64,000 nucleotides of DNA from Jiangella mangrovi (GCF_014204975.1 NZ_JACHMM010000001.1:6200037-6264036), one strand, 5' to 3'. Positions 8,423 to 18,145 are shown, counted from the first letter of the stretch. The notes: generated by a model from the letters alone, not told the origin. Translations and numbers: made by a program.

Positions 8423-9234
8423 TGGCCGTGACGGTCGCCTGCGCCCAGGTCGCACCGGTCCTGGGCGACGTGCCCGCCAACCTGGCCGCAATCTCGTCGT
8501 CGGCACGTGAAGCCGCGGCGGGCGGCGCATCGCTGGTCGTCCTTCCGGAGTGCGCGGTGACCGGCTATCCCTTCTCCCGCTCCGACGCCGAAGCCGTGGC
8601 GTCACCGGCCGATGGCCCGGTCGCTGAGGAGTTGGGGACGGTGGCCGCCTCACTCGGGGTGCATCTCGCGGCCGGCCACATCGAGTCGTCCGGCGCCGAC
8701 CTGTACGACGCGCTGTCGCTGTTCGGCCCGGACGGCTCGCGGCTCGCGACGTACCGGAAGGCGCACCTGTTCAGCACCGAGCGCTCGGTCTACGCCGCCG
8801 GGCCCGGTCCTCTGGTCGTCGACACCGCGATCGGGCGGCTGGGGCTGACGGTCTGCTACGACCTGATCTTCCCCGAGTACGTCCGCGCGCTGGTCGACGC
8901 CGGCGCCACGATGATCGTGAACGCGACCAACTGGATCACCGATCCGTGGCAGACCGGCATGGGCTGGGACGGGTCGATGGTGCGGTCGCTGGCGCGGGTG
9001 CGAGCGCTGGAGAACGGCGTGCCGGTGGTGATGTCCTGCCTGGCGGGTGCCGGTGGCGGCTTCACCAGCATCGGCCACTCGACCATCGCCTCGGCCTCCG
9101 GCCGAGTCCTTGCATCGCTCGGGTCTGAGGAAGGCGTGACCACCGCCCAGCTCGAGACGGACGACGAGGACACCCGCCGCTGGTCGAGCATCGCCACCTA
9201 CCGCGCCGACCGCCGCCCCGATCTCTATGGTTGA
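8422..9234 (+). CDS. Nitrilase-superfamily carbon-nitrogen hydrolase
   Basis: 270 residues. The Glu-Lys-Cys triad is visible: Glu in VVLPECAVTGYP, Lys in TYRKAHLF, Cys in GLTVCYDLIFPEYVR. The length suits aliphatic amidases and N-carbamoyl hydrolases of the nitrilase superfamily; a cytoplasmic amidase is more likely than a true nitrilase. It is the last gene of the importer operon. Its stop codon lies inside the left arm of the hairpin at 9227-9274, so transcription very probably ends there. The amide substrate is unknown. Confidence 0.88.
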   Translation: MAVTVACAQVAPVLGDVPANLAAISSSAREAAAGGASLVVLPECAVTGYPFSRSDAEAVASPADGPVAEELGTVAASLGVHLAAGHIESSGADLYDALSLFGPDGSRLATYRKAHLFSTERSVYAAGPGPLVVDTAIGRLGLTVCYDLIFPEYVRALVDAGATMIVNATNWITDPWQTGMGWDGSMVRSLARVRALENGVPVVMSCLAGAGGGFTSIGHSTIASASGRVLASLGSEEGVTTAQLETDDEDTRRWSSIATYRADRRPDLYG

Positions 9235-9274
9235 GGGATCGGTGTAGCTCTGGCGACACTGATCCCTCAACCAT
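9227..9274. terminator. Hairpin at the end of the catabolic operon (GGATC-core palindrome)
   Basis: Nineteen-base arms (9227-9245 and 9256-9274, one mismatch) with a 10-base loop. The left arm includes the nitrilase stop codon and the core GGATCGGTG, shared with the palindromes at 26801 and 27855. No U-tract follows, as is usual for actinobacterial hairpin terminators. The converging gene at 9350 could use it too. Confidence 0.75.
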
Positions 9275-9295
9275 TCACCATCCGGGTTCAGCGCG

Positions 9296-9341
9296 TGGCG
9301 GGTGGTTTGGTGGGGCTATAGCACCACCAAACCACCCGCCA
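9296..9341. terminator. Second hairpin between convergent genes
   Basis: Perfect 18-base arms (9296-9313 and 9324-9341) with a 10-base, itself palindromic, centre (GCTATAGC). It lies just past the stop of the minus-strand propeller gene ending at 9350 and probably terminates it. Its sequence is unlike the GGATC family but it shares the 10-base loop. Confidence 0.75.
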
Positions 9342-9349
9342 TCAGTGCA

Positions 9350-11380
9350 CTACGGGGTCCAGCGCATGACGTGGGTGCCGCTGCCCCAGTAGACCCGCCC
9401 GGAATCGTCGAAGGCGATGGTGCGGTAGTAGCCACCACCCACCTCGGCGAGGGTCGTGACCGAGTCATCTGCCGGGTCGATGCGGAACAGGGCGCCGCCC
9501 GAGGTCCCGTACACGAGGCCGTCCGGACCGGTCGCCAGTGCCAGAGCCGACCCCAGCGGGAACGAGCCCAACACCGTCACCACGCGCGTCGACGGGTCGA
9601 AGCGGAACCAGTCGCCCTCGAGCGTCGACCCGTAGACGACACCGTTCCCGGCCACGGTGAGCGACGCGATCCATTCCGAGCCGGGCACCGGGACCACGGA
9701 ATACGTCACCGTCGACGACGCCTCGTCGAACACCAGCAGCTGAGCCGGGCCCGTCGCCGTCACGCCGTCGCCGTGGGTGGTCGAGCCCACATACACCTCA
9801 CCGGAGCCTGCGGCCAGGGCGAACAGGTTGTGGTCGCCGGCCAGGCCGCGCCACGACGACACCGCATGGGTGTCGCCGTCGATCCGCGACAGCGCGCCAC
9901 CCAGCTGCCCGTACGCCGCGCCCGATGCCAGATAGACGTCGCCGGACGAGCCCTGGACCATGTCCCACGGACGGTACTGCTCCTCCCCCACGGGCCCGAG
10001 ATCGACCGGGTTCGATACCAACGGATCGACCCCGGGCGCCCACGGCCGCGAAGGGTCGTACACCGTCACCACGTTGTGCGTGTACGAGCCCATGTAGAGC
10101 TCGGAGTCGGTCGACGCCAGCGACAGGATCTCGCCGCTGCGCCCCGCGGCCACCCCACCCAGCACCGTTGTCGCCCCGGAACCAGGATCGATCCGGAACA
10201 GCGCATTCGTCTCGTAGGTGCCGCCGTAGATCGCGCCGTCCGGGCCGGTGCGCAGAGCCGTGACGTTGCTGCCGGAGCCCGCGAACGTGAGCTGTGCCGT
10301 CACCACCTCGCCGGTCGCAGGGTTGAAGCGGCCGAACAGGCCCTTCTGGCCGACGCCGACCAGCCACTCCGACCCGTCGATCGTCGCCCGCGAGATCTGC
10401 CCGGACACCCAGGACGCGTCCGTCAGGTACGAGCAGGATCCAGAACTGAAGGAGTGCCGGACGATCCCGAACGCCGAGCCCGGGCAGGTCCCGACGGCGT
10501 AGGCCTCGTTCGCGGAGATCGGCACGATCCCGGTCCCGGTCAGTCCCGGGACCTCGCCGAGGAACTCGGTGCGGGTGCCACGCAGCCCGAAGCGGAGCAC
10601 CCGCTGGTCCGGCACGACTAGCTGCACCAGCAGGTTGTTGCCGACGACCGCCGCGTTGTACGCGAACGAGTAGTCGGCGTACTGCTCCGGCAGGATGGAC
10701 GTCGCGACGCCGGTGCGGGTGTCGACGATGTTGGCCGACGCGGGGGTGCCGCCGCCGACGAAGACCCGCCGGCCGTCGAGCGGCACGATCGCCTTCGCAT
10801 AGAGCCGGTCCGCCTGCACGACACCGAGATCGCGAAGCTCCGCCGACTCCTGGTCGTACGAGAAGAGCTTCCCCGACGGGTAGGTGCCGAGGTACGTCTT
10901 GCCGCCGCGGCCGGCGCCGACCCCGAAGAAGAACGTGTGGCCGATGTCGGTCTCGTCGGTGGTCGCGACGATCCCCAGCTGCTCGGTTTCCGGGTCGTAG
11001 CGCCACAGGTGCGCCAGGCCGTCGCCGTGCTGGGTGGCGAGGTAAACGCGGCCGTCGGAGCCGATCGAGGTGTGGTAGCCACCCCACGAGTCGGGCATCG
11101 GGAGCTCCTTGACCAGCTCACCGGTCTCGACGTCGATCGCGAAGAACGTCACGCCGGGCGAGCTGGCCGCGTAGGTGCTGCCGTAGAGCATCGGGCGTCC
11201 GTCGCGGTCGGCGCCGACAACGCTGTCGAGGATGAGGAAGTTCGTGATCGGGACGCCGAGGTCCTCGACCGTGCCGATGGCGGCAGGACCGATGGCGGCT
11301 GGGGCGACGGGGGCGGCTGCGGCCGTCGCCCCCGTGGCCATGAGGACGGCGGCGAGCAGAGCGGTGAGCCGTCTGAGCAT
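9350..11380 (-). CDS. Secreted multi-bladed beta-propeller protein
   Basis: 676 residues from an ATG at 11380 with AGAGGAGG seven bases upstream. The first 28 or so residues are a Sec signal peptide (MLRRLTALLAAVLMATGATAAA). The rest consists of repeated propeller blades with phrases such as YGSTYA, GPDGAIYGGTYETNALFRIDP and GPDGLVYGTSGGALFRIDP. No catalytic motif was found; extracellular binding or scaffolding is plausible. It is clearly paralogous to the longer protein encoded at 15791-18145, with shared ELPMP(D/G)(S/A)WGGYH and YGG(T/S)YETNALF segments, but lacks that protein's C-terminal Ig-like extension. It is divergent from the deacetylase-like gene. Confidence 0.8.
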   Translation of the reverse strand: MLRRLTALLAAVLMATGATAAAAPVAPAAIGPAAIGTVEDLGVPITNFLILDSVVGADRDGRPMLYGSTYAASSPGVTFFAIDVETGELVKELPMPDSWGGYHTSIGSDGRVYLATQHGDGLAHLWRYDPETEQLGIVATTDETDIGHTFFFGVGAGRGGKTYLGTYPSGKLFSYDQESAELRDLGVVQADRLYAKAIVPLDGRRVFVGGGTPASANIVDTRTGVATSILPEQYADYSFAYNAAVVGNNLLVQLVVPDQRVLRFGLRGTRTEFLGEVPGLTGTGIVPISANEAYAVGTCPGSAFGIVRHSFSSGSCSYLTDASWVSGQISRATIDGSEWLVGVGQKGLFGRFNPATGEVVTAQLTFAGSGSNVTALRTGPDGAIYGGTYETNALFRIDPGSGATTVLGGVAAGRSGEILSLASTDSELYMGSYTHNVVTVYDPSRPWAPGVDPLVSNPVDLGPVGEEQYRPWDMVQGSSGDVYLASGAAYGQLGGALSRIDGDTHAVSSWRGLAGDHNLFALAAGSGEVYVGSTTHGDGVTATGPAQLLVFDEASSTVTYSVVPVPGSEWIASLTVAGNGVVYGSTLEGDWFRFDPSTRVVTVLGSFPLGSALALATGPDGLVYGTSGGALFRIDPADDSVTTLAEVGGGYYRTIAFDDSGRVYWGSGTHVMRWTP

Positions 11381-11516
11381 CCGGGGGCCTCCTCTGACGA
11401 TGGTTGCCCCGGACGGTAGACGGTGCGGCACGCCCCGGCCCAGGCGCGTGATTGCGCACTTCAGAGGGCAAGAATCCACCCTGTGCGCCGCCGCCGCGCT
11501 CCCTATCGTGGCGGCA

Positions 11517-13214
11517 ATGATCCGCATCGTCACCGATCAGAAGGGCGCCGACGCGGCCCGGCGCGAGGGGCGGGACGTCTGGTCGGCGCCGGCCGCTGCC
11601 GAAGCGCTGAGCATTCTCGGCGTCCCCGCGACCGTCCATGACGGGCTCCCGCCGATGGACGACGGCGTCAGCCTGCCGGTTCTCGTCGTCGACGAGCCGG
11701 ACCCGGACACCGCCGCCGCCCTGCTCGACTGGGCCGACGGCGGCGGCGCGCTCGTGGTGTGCGGTCACGACCCGGGCTGGACCGGCCTGACGGCGACACC
11801 GGCACCCGCCGAGGCGCTCGTCCACGTCGGCGACGACCGGCTGCGCGCGTTCGGCGGCTGGTCGCTCGCCGTGCCCGACGGCGGCAGCGTCGGCGCCCGC
11901 TGGGCCCACGACCAGAGCCCCGCCATCGTCACGACCGCGCGCGGGCATGGCGCGGTCGCCGTCGTCGGGCCGGATCTCTGGCACACGCTGGTGCGGATCA
12001 CGCAGGGTCATCCGGTGCACCGCGACGGGGTTCCGCCGGCCGACGGGTCCGCGCCGATCGACGACGGGTTGCTCAAGTGCGACGACGGCATCGCGCTCTC
12101 GTGGGCCGAGGACCGGACGACCGCCGACGGCGGCACACCGGACGCCGCCTACGAGCACGACCACCCGCCCACGCGCAGCCTGCCGTTCTTCGGCGCGGCG
12201 CAGGCCGACCGGTGGCGCGAGGTGCTGCTGCACCTGCTGCTCGACCTGGCCGGCGAGGCCGGCACCGTCCTGCCGCTGGTGGCGCCGTGGCCGGACGGCG
12301 CGCCCGCCGCGGCGCACGTCAGCCACGACTCCGATGCCAACGACGACCCGTCGGCCCGCGCCGCGCTGGACGCGTTCGCCGCCGCCGGCATCCCGGTGAC
12401 CTGGTGCTTCCTGTATCCGGGCGGCTACTCGCAGGACGTGTACGACGAGGTGGTCGCGGCCGGGCACGAGCCGGCGCTGCACTACAACGCGATGCTCGAC
12501 ACGCCGGACTGCACGTGGGGCTTCGAGCGGCTGCGTGAGCAGCTGGCCTGGGCGACCCACCAGGTGCGCGGCGCGCCGATCGTCACGAACAAGAACCACT
12601 TCACCCGGTGGGAGGGGTGGGACGAGTTCCACCTGTGGTGCGAGGATCTCGGCCTGCGGGTCGACCAGAGCCACGGGCCGAGCGTCCAGGGCGCGATCGG
12701 GTTCCCGTTCGGGACCTGCCACCCGCACCATCCGCTGACGAGCGCCGCCCACGGCAACCGGCCGGCCGACGTGCTCGACCTGCCACTGCAGACGCAGGAC
12801 CTCTGGCTGACCTGCACACTCGAGGTCCGCGACGCCTTCGTCGGCGAGGTGCTGCGCCGGCACGGCCTGGTGCACCTGCTCTTCCACGGCCAGCACCTGC
12901 AGCACCACGTCGAGGTCCGGTCGGCGCTGGCCGAGACGGTGCATCGGCTGCGCGCCGCCGGAGTCGGGTTCCACACCAGCGCCGCACTGGCGGACTGGTC
13001 GGAGCGACGGCGGCAGCTGCGGCTGCGGGTGAGCGAGCAGGAGGACGGCGCCGTGACAGTCACCGTCGAGGGAGACGTCGACGGCGTCGCGCTGCTGTTC
13101 CCGGCGCACCTCCGGCCCGGTGGCGGCGAGGCGCACGAGCGGGTCGTCCGCTACGGCCGCGCCTTCACGCAGGTCCGGCTCGACGGCCGCGCCCTCAGGC
13201 TGGTCCCGGCGTGA
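11517..13214 (+). CDS. Polysaccharide deacetylase-like protein of unknown substrate
   Basis: 565 residues, no signal peptide. Residues 1-250 resemble a Rossmann/class-I glutamine-amidotransferase-like fold (VLVVDEPD, GALVVCGHD, GAVAVVGPDLW). Residues about 265-470 look like a NodB-type (beta/alpha) barrel: AHVSHDSDAND has the His/Asp pattern of the first metal motif, HEPALHYNAM the second region, and HGLVHLLFHGQHLQHH a His-rich late strand. The last 90 residues are beta-rich. It overlaps the DegT aminotransferase gene (GTGA), so the two probably act together on a sugar or glycan-like molecule. Family membership is moderately supported; activity is unknown. Confidence 0.55.
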   Translation: MIRIVTDQKGADAARREGRDVWSAPAAAEALSILGVPATVHDGLPPMDDGVSLPVLVVDEPDPDTAAALLDWADGGGALVVCGHDPGWTGLTATPAPAEALVHVGDDRLRAFGGWSLAVPDGGSVGARWAHDQSPAIVTTARGHGAVAVVGPDLWHTLVRITQGHPVHRDGVPPADGSAPIDDGLLKCDDGIALSWAEDRTTADGGTPDAAYEHDHPPTRSLPFFGAAQADRWREVLLHLLLDLAGEAGTVLPLVAPWPDGAPAAAHVSHDSDANDDPSARAALDAFAAAGIPVTWCFLYPGGYSQDVYDEVVAAGHEPALHYNAMLDTPDCTWGFERLREQLAWATHQVRGAPIVTNKNHFTRWEGWDEFHLWCEDLGLRVDQSHGPSVQGAIGFPFGTCHPHHPLTSAAHGNRPADVLDLPLQTQDLWLTCTLEVRDAFVGEVLRRHGLVHLLFHGQHLQHHVEVRSALAETVHRLRAAGVGFHTSAALADWSERRRQLRLRVSEQEDGAVTVTVEGDVDGVALLFPAHLRPGGGEAHERVVRYGRAFTQVRLDGRALRLVPA

Positions 13215-14452
13215 CCCGGCTCGCGCTCGACGGCGGCAGGCCGGTGCGGACCCGCCCGCTGCCCACCGTCCTCGTCCCGGCCGGGCGGACGTTCGGCGCG
13301 GAGGAGCGCGCGGCCGTCCTCGAGGTGATCGACAGCGGGGTGCTCAACGCGTCGTGCGGCGGACCGTGGCTACGCGAGCTCGAGGCGACCATGGCGGACC
13401 TGCACGGCATCGGGCACGCCGTCGCCAGCTCGTCCGGCACGGCCGCACTGCACCTCGCCGTCGCTGCCGTCGATCCGGAGCCGGGCGACGAGATCATCAC
13501 CACTCCCCTGACCGACTGGGGCACGATCGCCGCGATCCTCGCCCAGAACGCGGTCCCCGTCTTCGCCGACGTCGACCCGCTGACCGGCAACCTCGACCCT
13601 GCCTCGGTGGCCGCGTATCTCTCGCCGCGGACCCGGGCGATCCTCGTCGTGCACCTGTTCGGCGCGGCCGCGGCGGTCCGCGAGCTCCGGGCGCTCGCCG
13701 ACCGCGCCGGCGTCCCGCTGATCGAGGACTGCGCCCAGGCCTACCTCGCCCGCCCTGCCTCCGGCGCCCCGCCCGTCGGCACGTACGGCGCCGTCGGCTG
13801 CTTCAGCCTGCAGCAGTACAAGCACGTCACCGCCGGCGACGGCGGCCTCTGCATCACCGACGACCCCGCGGTGGCGGAACGGATGCGGCTCTTCGCCGAC
13901 AAGGCCTGGCCGCGCGACGAGGGCCGGTTCCACCGCTTCCTCGCCCTGAACTACCGCATGACCAACCTCACCGCGGCCGTCGCCGGCGTCCAGCTGCGCC
14001 GGCTCCCCGACGTGGTGGAACGACGGCGTCAGCATGCGGCCCGGCTGCTCGACGCCGTCGGCGACCTCCCGGGCGTCCGCTTCCCACCGGAGCCGGACCT
14101 GCACGCCTGGTGGGTCCTCCCTCTCATCGTCGACGGCAGCAACCACCGCAACCGACGCTGGGCCGAGGCGCTCACCGCCGAGGGGATCCCGGCGGTCGCG
14201 GGCTGGCTGCAGTCGCCGGTCTACCTCTACCCGGCACTGACCGAGCGGCGCACGTACGGGCAGTCCGCGTTCCCCCTGACCAGTCCCCCGGCCCGGAGGG
14301 ACTGGACCTTTCACCGAGGTCTCTGCCCCCAGGCCGAGCGGCTCGTCGACGACACTCTCGTCGTGCTGCAGTGGAACGAGAACTACACCGACGCCGACGT
14401 CGACGACATCGCCGCCGCCCTCACGAAGGTGGCGGCGGCGATGTCGGACTGA
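13211..14452 (+). CDS. DegT/DnrJ/EryC1/StrS-family PLP aminotransferase
   Basis: 413 residues from a GTG overlapping the previous stop. Fold-type I PLP features are visible: ASSSGTAALHLAV for cofactor phosphate binding, IEDCAQAYLA (Asp for the pyridine nitrogen), and the Schiff-base Lys in QQYKHVTAGDGG. A late NRMWAEALxxEGIP-like segment (NRRWAEALTAEGIPAVAG) is typical of sugar aminotransferases. These enzymes usually aminate nucleotide-linked keto-sugars or scyllo-inosose-type cyclitols. Its partner here is the deacetylase-like gene. It converges on the propeller gene ending at 14460, with only seven bases between. Confidence 0.88.
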   Translation: MTRLALDGGRPVRTRPLPTVLVPAGRTFGAEERAAVLEVIDSGVLNASCGGPWLRELEATMADLHGIGHAVASSSGTAALHLAVAAVDPEPGDEIITTPLTDWGTIAAILAQNAVPVFADVDPLTGNLDPASVAAYLSPRTRAILVVHLFGAAAAVRELRALADRAGVPLIEDCAQAYLARPASGAPPVGTYGAVGCFSLQQYKHVTAGDGGLCITDDPAVAERMRLFADKAWPRDEGRFHRFLALNYRMTNLTAAVAGVQLRRLPDVVERRRQHAARLLDAVGDLPGVRFPPEPDLHAWWVLPLIVDGSNHRNRRWAEALTAEGIPAVAGWLQSPVYLYPALTERRTYGQSAFPLTSPPARRDWTFHRGLCPQAERLVDDTLVVLQWNENYTDADVDDIAAALTKVAAAMSD

Positions 14453-14459
14453 CCGATCC

Positions 14460-15794
14460 CTACGTCGGGGTGTAGGTGAGGTAGTCGAGCCGGGTGAAGG
14501 CCGACGAGCCGGTCGGGCGGGTCGAGAGCAGCATCCGGATCCCGCTCCCGGCGTCGGGCACCCAGGAGCCGGTCTCCTTGCGCTCGAGGTTCGGCGAGTA
14601 CACCTGCGCCGCCCCGCTGACCGGGAACGTCTCCGTCGCCCACGACGTCCCGGTCGTCGACCGCAGGACGTGCAGCGATCCGGAGCCGGCCGCCGGTGTG
14701 CCGAGCACGAACCGCTCACCCGACGCCGCGACCGCCAGCTGCGCGTGGTTCTCGTAGGTGCCGAGGTCGACCGGGCTGCCGGGCAGCGTCACCGAACCGG
14801 CGTTGCCGCGCCAGTAGTACAGGTGCGACACCCCGGAGATCATCTTGTAGAACAGGACGTGTGGCTGGTTGGACCCGTCGACCACCAGGTCCGCCGCGTC
14901 GCACCAGTTCGACACCCCGTCCGGCGACGGACACGAGGCGACCATGTAGCGCTGGCCCGACGGGAACGAGGCGCCGCCGTCGGTCGACCGCCACAGTTGC
15001 ACGCCGTGGATCGTCGCGCTGCTGCCGGTGTTGAGCACCGTCTGGTTGAACAGCAGCCACACCTCGCCGCTCGACGTGCCCGGCCGGACCCGCGGATACA
15101 GGTACGCCTCGTCGACCCCCGGGTTGGCCACCAGCGTGCTCGTCTCGGTGTTGGTCCAGGTGTCGAACCGGCTGACGTTCAGGCTCCAGTCGGCCTTGCT
15201 GTAGGCGTGGTAGATGTAGCGGCGGTCGTTGTCGATCGCCATGCCGCCGTAGTACCGCTCCGCGCCGGCCGAGCGCACCGACTGGTCGCTCCACGAGCCG
15301 AAGTCGAACGACCCGTCCCCCAGCCGCGTCGAGAACTGCAGGCGGGTCAGGTAGACGCGCTCCATGGACGCGCCACTGGCGGCGGCGACGCCCGGGTAGC
15401 ACTGGCCGCCGGTGTAGCACGGGACGGTCAGCCAGAGCCTGTTGCCCGAGTCCAGCAGCAGCGACGGCGGCTGGTAGACCCACTGGTTCAGCGTGACGGC
15501 GAGGGTCCAGTTGACGCCGTCGGGCGACTTCCAGATGCGCGAGATCCACGGGTAGGAGGTGCCGGAGCCGTCCAGCGTCACGGCATAGCGCCAGCCGTTC
15601 GAGTCCTGGACGATCTTCGGCAGTTGCGGGCTGTGCATCGGCGTGACGTTGGTGGCGCCGATGGTGGACGAGATGGTCGAGACGGTGGTCGACGACGCCG
15701 CGGCGGGCGCGATCGGCCCGGCGACGGCCGTGGTGACGAGGGTCGCGACGGCGAGGACGGCGGAGATCAGCCTGCGTCCGGACACGGTCCTCAC
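14460..15794 (-). CDS. Secreted sialidase-fold (BNR/Asp-box) protein
   Basis: 444 residues. The N-terminal 34 residues form a signal peptide (LISAVLAVATLVTTAVAG). The remainder resembles a six-bladed sialidase or glycosyl-hydrolase propeller, with Asp-box-like motifs (WKSPDGVNWT, WRSTDGGASF) and paired cysteines (VPCYTGGQCYP, SCPSPDGVSNWC) compatible with disulfides outside the cell. The start is a GTG overlapping the stop of the larger propeller gene (GTGA-type), so both are made from one transcript. Sialidase Arg-triad residues could not be assigned, so enzymatic activity is uncertain. Confidence 0.72.
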   Translation of the reverse strand: MRTVSGRRLISAVLAVATLVTTAVAGPIAPAAASSTTVSTISSTIGATNVTPMHSPQLPKIVQDSNGWRYAVTLDGSGTSYPWISRIWKSPDGVNWTLAVTLNQWVYQPPSLLLDSGNRLWLTVPCYTGGQCYPGVAAASGASMERVYLTRLQFSTRLGDGSFDFGSWSDQSVRSAGAERYYGGMAIDNDRRYIYHAYSKADWSLNVSRFDTWTNTETSTLVANPGVDEAYLYPRVRPGTSSGEVWLLFNQTVLNTGSSATIHGVQLWRSTDGGASFPSGQRYMVASCPSPDGVSNWCDAADLVVDGSNQPHVLFYKMISGVSHLYYWRGNAGSVTLPGSPVDLGTYENHAQLAVAASGERFVLGTPAAGSGSLHVLRSTTGTSWATETFPVSGAAQVYSPNLERKETGSWVPDAGSGIRMLLSTRPTGSSAFTRLDYLTYTPT

Positions 15795-18145
15795 CGCCCC
15801 GGCCCGACGATGACCCGCACCGGCGCGGACGTGCTGGGCGCGTGCGCCAGGTCGCCGCCGTACACGGCGACCAGCGAGTACCGGCCCGGCCCGCCCACAT
15901 CGGATGCGCTGGCGGTCACGACGGCGGTGCCGTCGGCCAACGACGCCGACGCGACGGCCTCGCCCACCCCACCATCAGCACGAACACGGTGCAGCGTGAC
16001 GGTGCCCTGCGGCTCCCCCGGCGGGCTGTCGACCCGGACGGTCACGGAGGCCGGCCCACCGGCCGCCGCCGGCCGCAGCCCGGTCGACGCCGCGGTGGAC
16101 GTCGCAGCCGGCGCCACGTCCGGCAGCACCCGCAGCAACGCCGCGCCACCGCCCCAGTACGCCCGGTCCGACCCGTCGAACGCCAGCGTCCGGTAGTAGC
16201 CGCTGCCCGGCGTCGCCACCGTCTCGACGGTGTCCGTGCCGGCCGGGATGCGGACGATCGCGCTGCCCGTGTGGCCGTACAGGTCGCCGCCGGGACCGTC
16301 GATCAGGCCCAGCAGCTGCCCGCCCGGGAACGCGCCCAGCACGGTCACCGCACCGGACACCGGGTCCATCCGGAACCACGAGCCGTCCGCCGACCCGTAC
16401 AGCGTCCCGTCGGCCGCCGTCTCCAGCGACAGGATCCGGGTCGCGCCCGGCACGGGGACGACCGAGTCGATCACCGTCCCGTCATCGGGGTCGACGGTGA
16501 GCACCTGCGCGTCGCCGCCGGCGTCGGTGTCGTCGCCGTAGCGGGTCGTGCCGCCGTAGATGACGCCGTCGCCGGCCGCCACGGCGAAGAAATGCTGGTT
16601 CCCGGCCAGCCCGCGGAACGACTCGACGTCGTACGTCACCGGGTCGATCGCCGTCAGCGCACCCTGCAGCGCACCGTACGCCGCCGACGACGCGACCCAG
16701 ACCCGCCCGTCGGGACCGACCTCCATGTCCCAGGGCCGGTACTGGTTGTCGCCGACGGGGCCCAGGTCCCGCGGGTTCGAGGTCGCCGAACTGCCCGGGT
16801 TCCACGGCTCCGACGGGTCGAACACGGTCACCACATTGTTGATGTACGACCCGATGAAGATCTTGTCGCCGGCCGTCGCCATCGACAGGATCTCGCCGGT
16901 CCGCCCGGGCGCGACGTTGCCGTAGACGGTGGTGTCGCCGGTGCCGGGGTCGTAGCCGAACAGCGCGTTCGTCTCGTACGTGCCGCCGTACACCGACCCG
17001 TCGGGGCCGGTGACCAGCGCGGTGATGTTCGTCGGGTTGCCGGGCAGCGCGAGCTGGTGGGTCCAGACCTCGCCGGTCGCCGGGTTCCAGCGCCCGAGCA
17101 GGCCGCCGCTGCCGACGCTGGTGAACCACTGCTGCCCGTCGATGGTCACCGGCCACATCCGCGCGGCCGACACGAACGACGGCGGCGTCCCGGTGTCGGT
17201 GGTGGCGAGGGTGTCGCCGTCGACGGCGATGATGCTGGTGCCGCCGGCGCCGCCGCCGATCGCGTAGAAGTCGTTCGGATCGGCGCCGCCCTGTGGGGCG
17301 AACCCCATGCCGGTGATGCCCGTGACTTCGGCGTCGAACGTCATCGTCGCCGCGTCGAACCGGATGATCCTCGAGTCCGGCGTCACCAGCTGCACGTACA
17401 CCCAGTCGCCGATGCGCAGGGAGTTGTAGGCGAACGAGTAGTGCTGGTACGCCGCCGGCAGCACCTCCGTCGTCGCGCCGGTGGCGATGTCGACGACGAG
17501 GACGCTCGCGTCGGTGCCCTGCGCGACCACGAGCCGGTTCGCGTCGAGCACCGTCAGGCCCTTGGGATAGGTGCGGGTCGCGACGACGAGCCGGACGGCG
17601 TCCGTGGCCGGGTCGTACTCGTAGACGCCCGTGCCGGAGTGCACGCCGCAGTAGACCTTGCCGGTGTACGGCGACACGGTGATGCCGAAGCACATGATGC
17701 CGCTGGGCATCGTCGCCGCCAGCGTGACGGTGTCGGCGACCGGGTCGTACTCCCAGATCTGCGACGCGCTGGACGAGTTCAGCGGGCCGAGGAAGACGTG
17801 CCCGTTCGGCGCCGCGGCGACGTGGTACCCGCCCCACGCGCCGGGCATCGGCAGCTCGGTGCGGACGGCGCCGGTCTCGGGGTCGACGCCGAAGAAGGTG
17901 ACGGCGTCGCTCGGCGCGTTGTAGGTGCTGCCGTAGAGCGTCGGGTCGCCGTTCGCGTCGTCGGACAGGACGGTGTCGAGGACGAGGTAGGTGGAGATCG
18001 GGATGCCGAGGTTCTCGACGACACCCGGGTCGGACTCGGGCGCGGCGGGTGCCGACGCCGCGGGCACCAGCAAGGCGCCCGCGGCGGCCACCGCCAGGGC
18101 GGCGAGGGATCGACGTCGTGGGAATCGTGCGCGCAGGAAGGGCAT
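15791..18145 (-). CDS. Secreted beta-propeller protein with C-terminal Ig-like domain
   Basis: 784 residues, with AGGAG five bases before the ATG. An Arg-rich N-terminus (FLRARFPRRRSLAALAVAAAGALL) could be a Tat or Sec signal. The body is a repeat-rich propeller paralogous to the protein at 9350-11380. After about residue 670 there is a bacterial Ig-like (Big_3 type) domain (SVTVRVDSPPGEPQGTVTLHRV to YSLVAVYGGDLAHAPSTS). First gene of a two-gene operon with the BNR protein. An extracellular glycan-binding or degrading role would fit the neighbouring catabolic loci, but no catalytic site was identified. Confidence 0.8.
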   Translation of the reverse strand: MPFLRARFPRRRSLAALAVAAAGALLVPAASAPAAPESDPGVVENLGIPISTYLVLDTVLSDDANGDPTLYGSTYNAPSDAVTFFGVDPETGAVRTELPMPGAWGGYHVAAAPNGHVFLGPLNSSSASQIWEYDPVADTVTLAATMPSGIMCFGITVSPYTGKVYCGVHSGTGVYEYDPATDAVRLVVATRTYPKGLTVLDANRLVVAQGTDASVLVVDIATGATTEVLPAAYQHYSFAYNSLRIGDWVYVQLVTPDSRIIRFDAATMTFDAEVTGITGMGFAPQGGADPNDFYAIGGGAGGTSIIAVDGDTLATTDTGTPPSFVSAARMWPVTIDGQQWFTSVGSGGLLGRWNPATGEVWTHQLALPGNPTNITALVTGPDGSVYGGTYETNALFGYDPGTGDTTVYGNVAPGRTGEILSMATAGDKIFIGSYINNVVTVFDPSEPWNPGSSATSNPRDLGPVGDNQYRPWDMEVGPDGRVWVASSAAYGALQGALTAIDPVTYDVESFRGLAGNQHFFAVAAGDGVIYGGTTRYGDDTDAGGDAQVLTVDPDDGTVIDSVVPVPGATRILSLETAADGTLYGSADGSWFRMDPVSGAVTVLGAFPGGQLLGLIDGPGGDLYGHTGSAIVRIPAGTDTVETVATPGSGYYRTLAFDGSDRAYWGGGAALLRVLPDVAPAATSTAASTGLRPAAAGGPASVTVRVDSPPGEPQGTVTLHRVRADGGVGEAVASASLADGTAVVTASASDVGGPGRYSLVAVYGGDLAHAPSTSAPVRVIVGPGR

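Noticed and set aside
11118-13136. A 672-residue minus-strand open frame over the deacetylase-like gene
   Set aside because: Arg/Val/Gly-biased antisense translation; it also overlaps the signal-peptide end of the propeller gene.
9350-18145. Internal repeats as a CRISPR or satellite array
   Set aside because: The periodicity is at protein level (propeller blades, GPDGxxYG phrases) with diverged DNA, so it is coding repetition.
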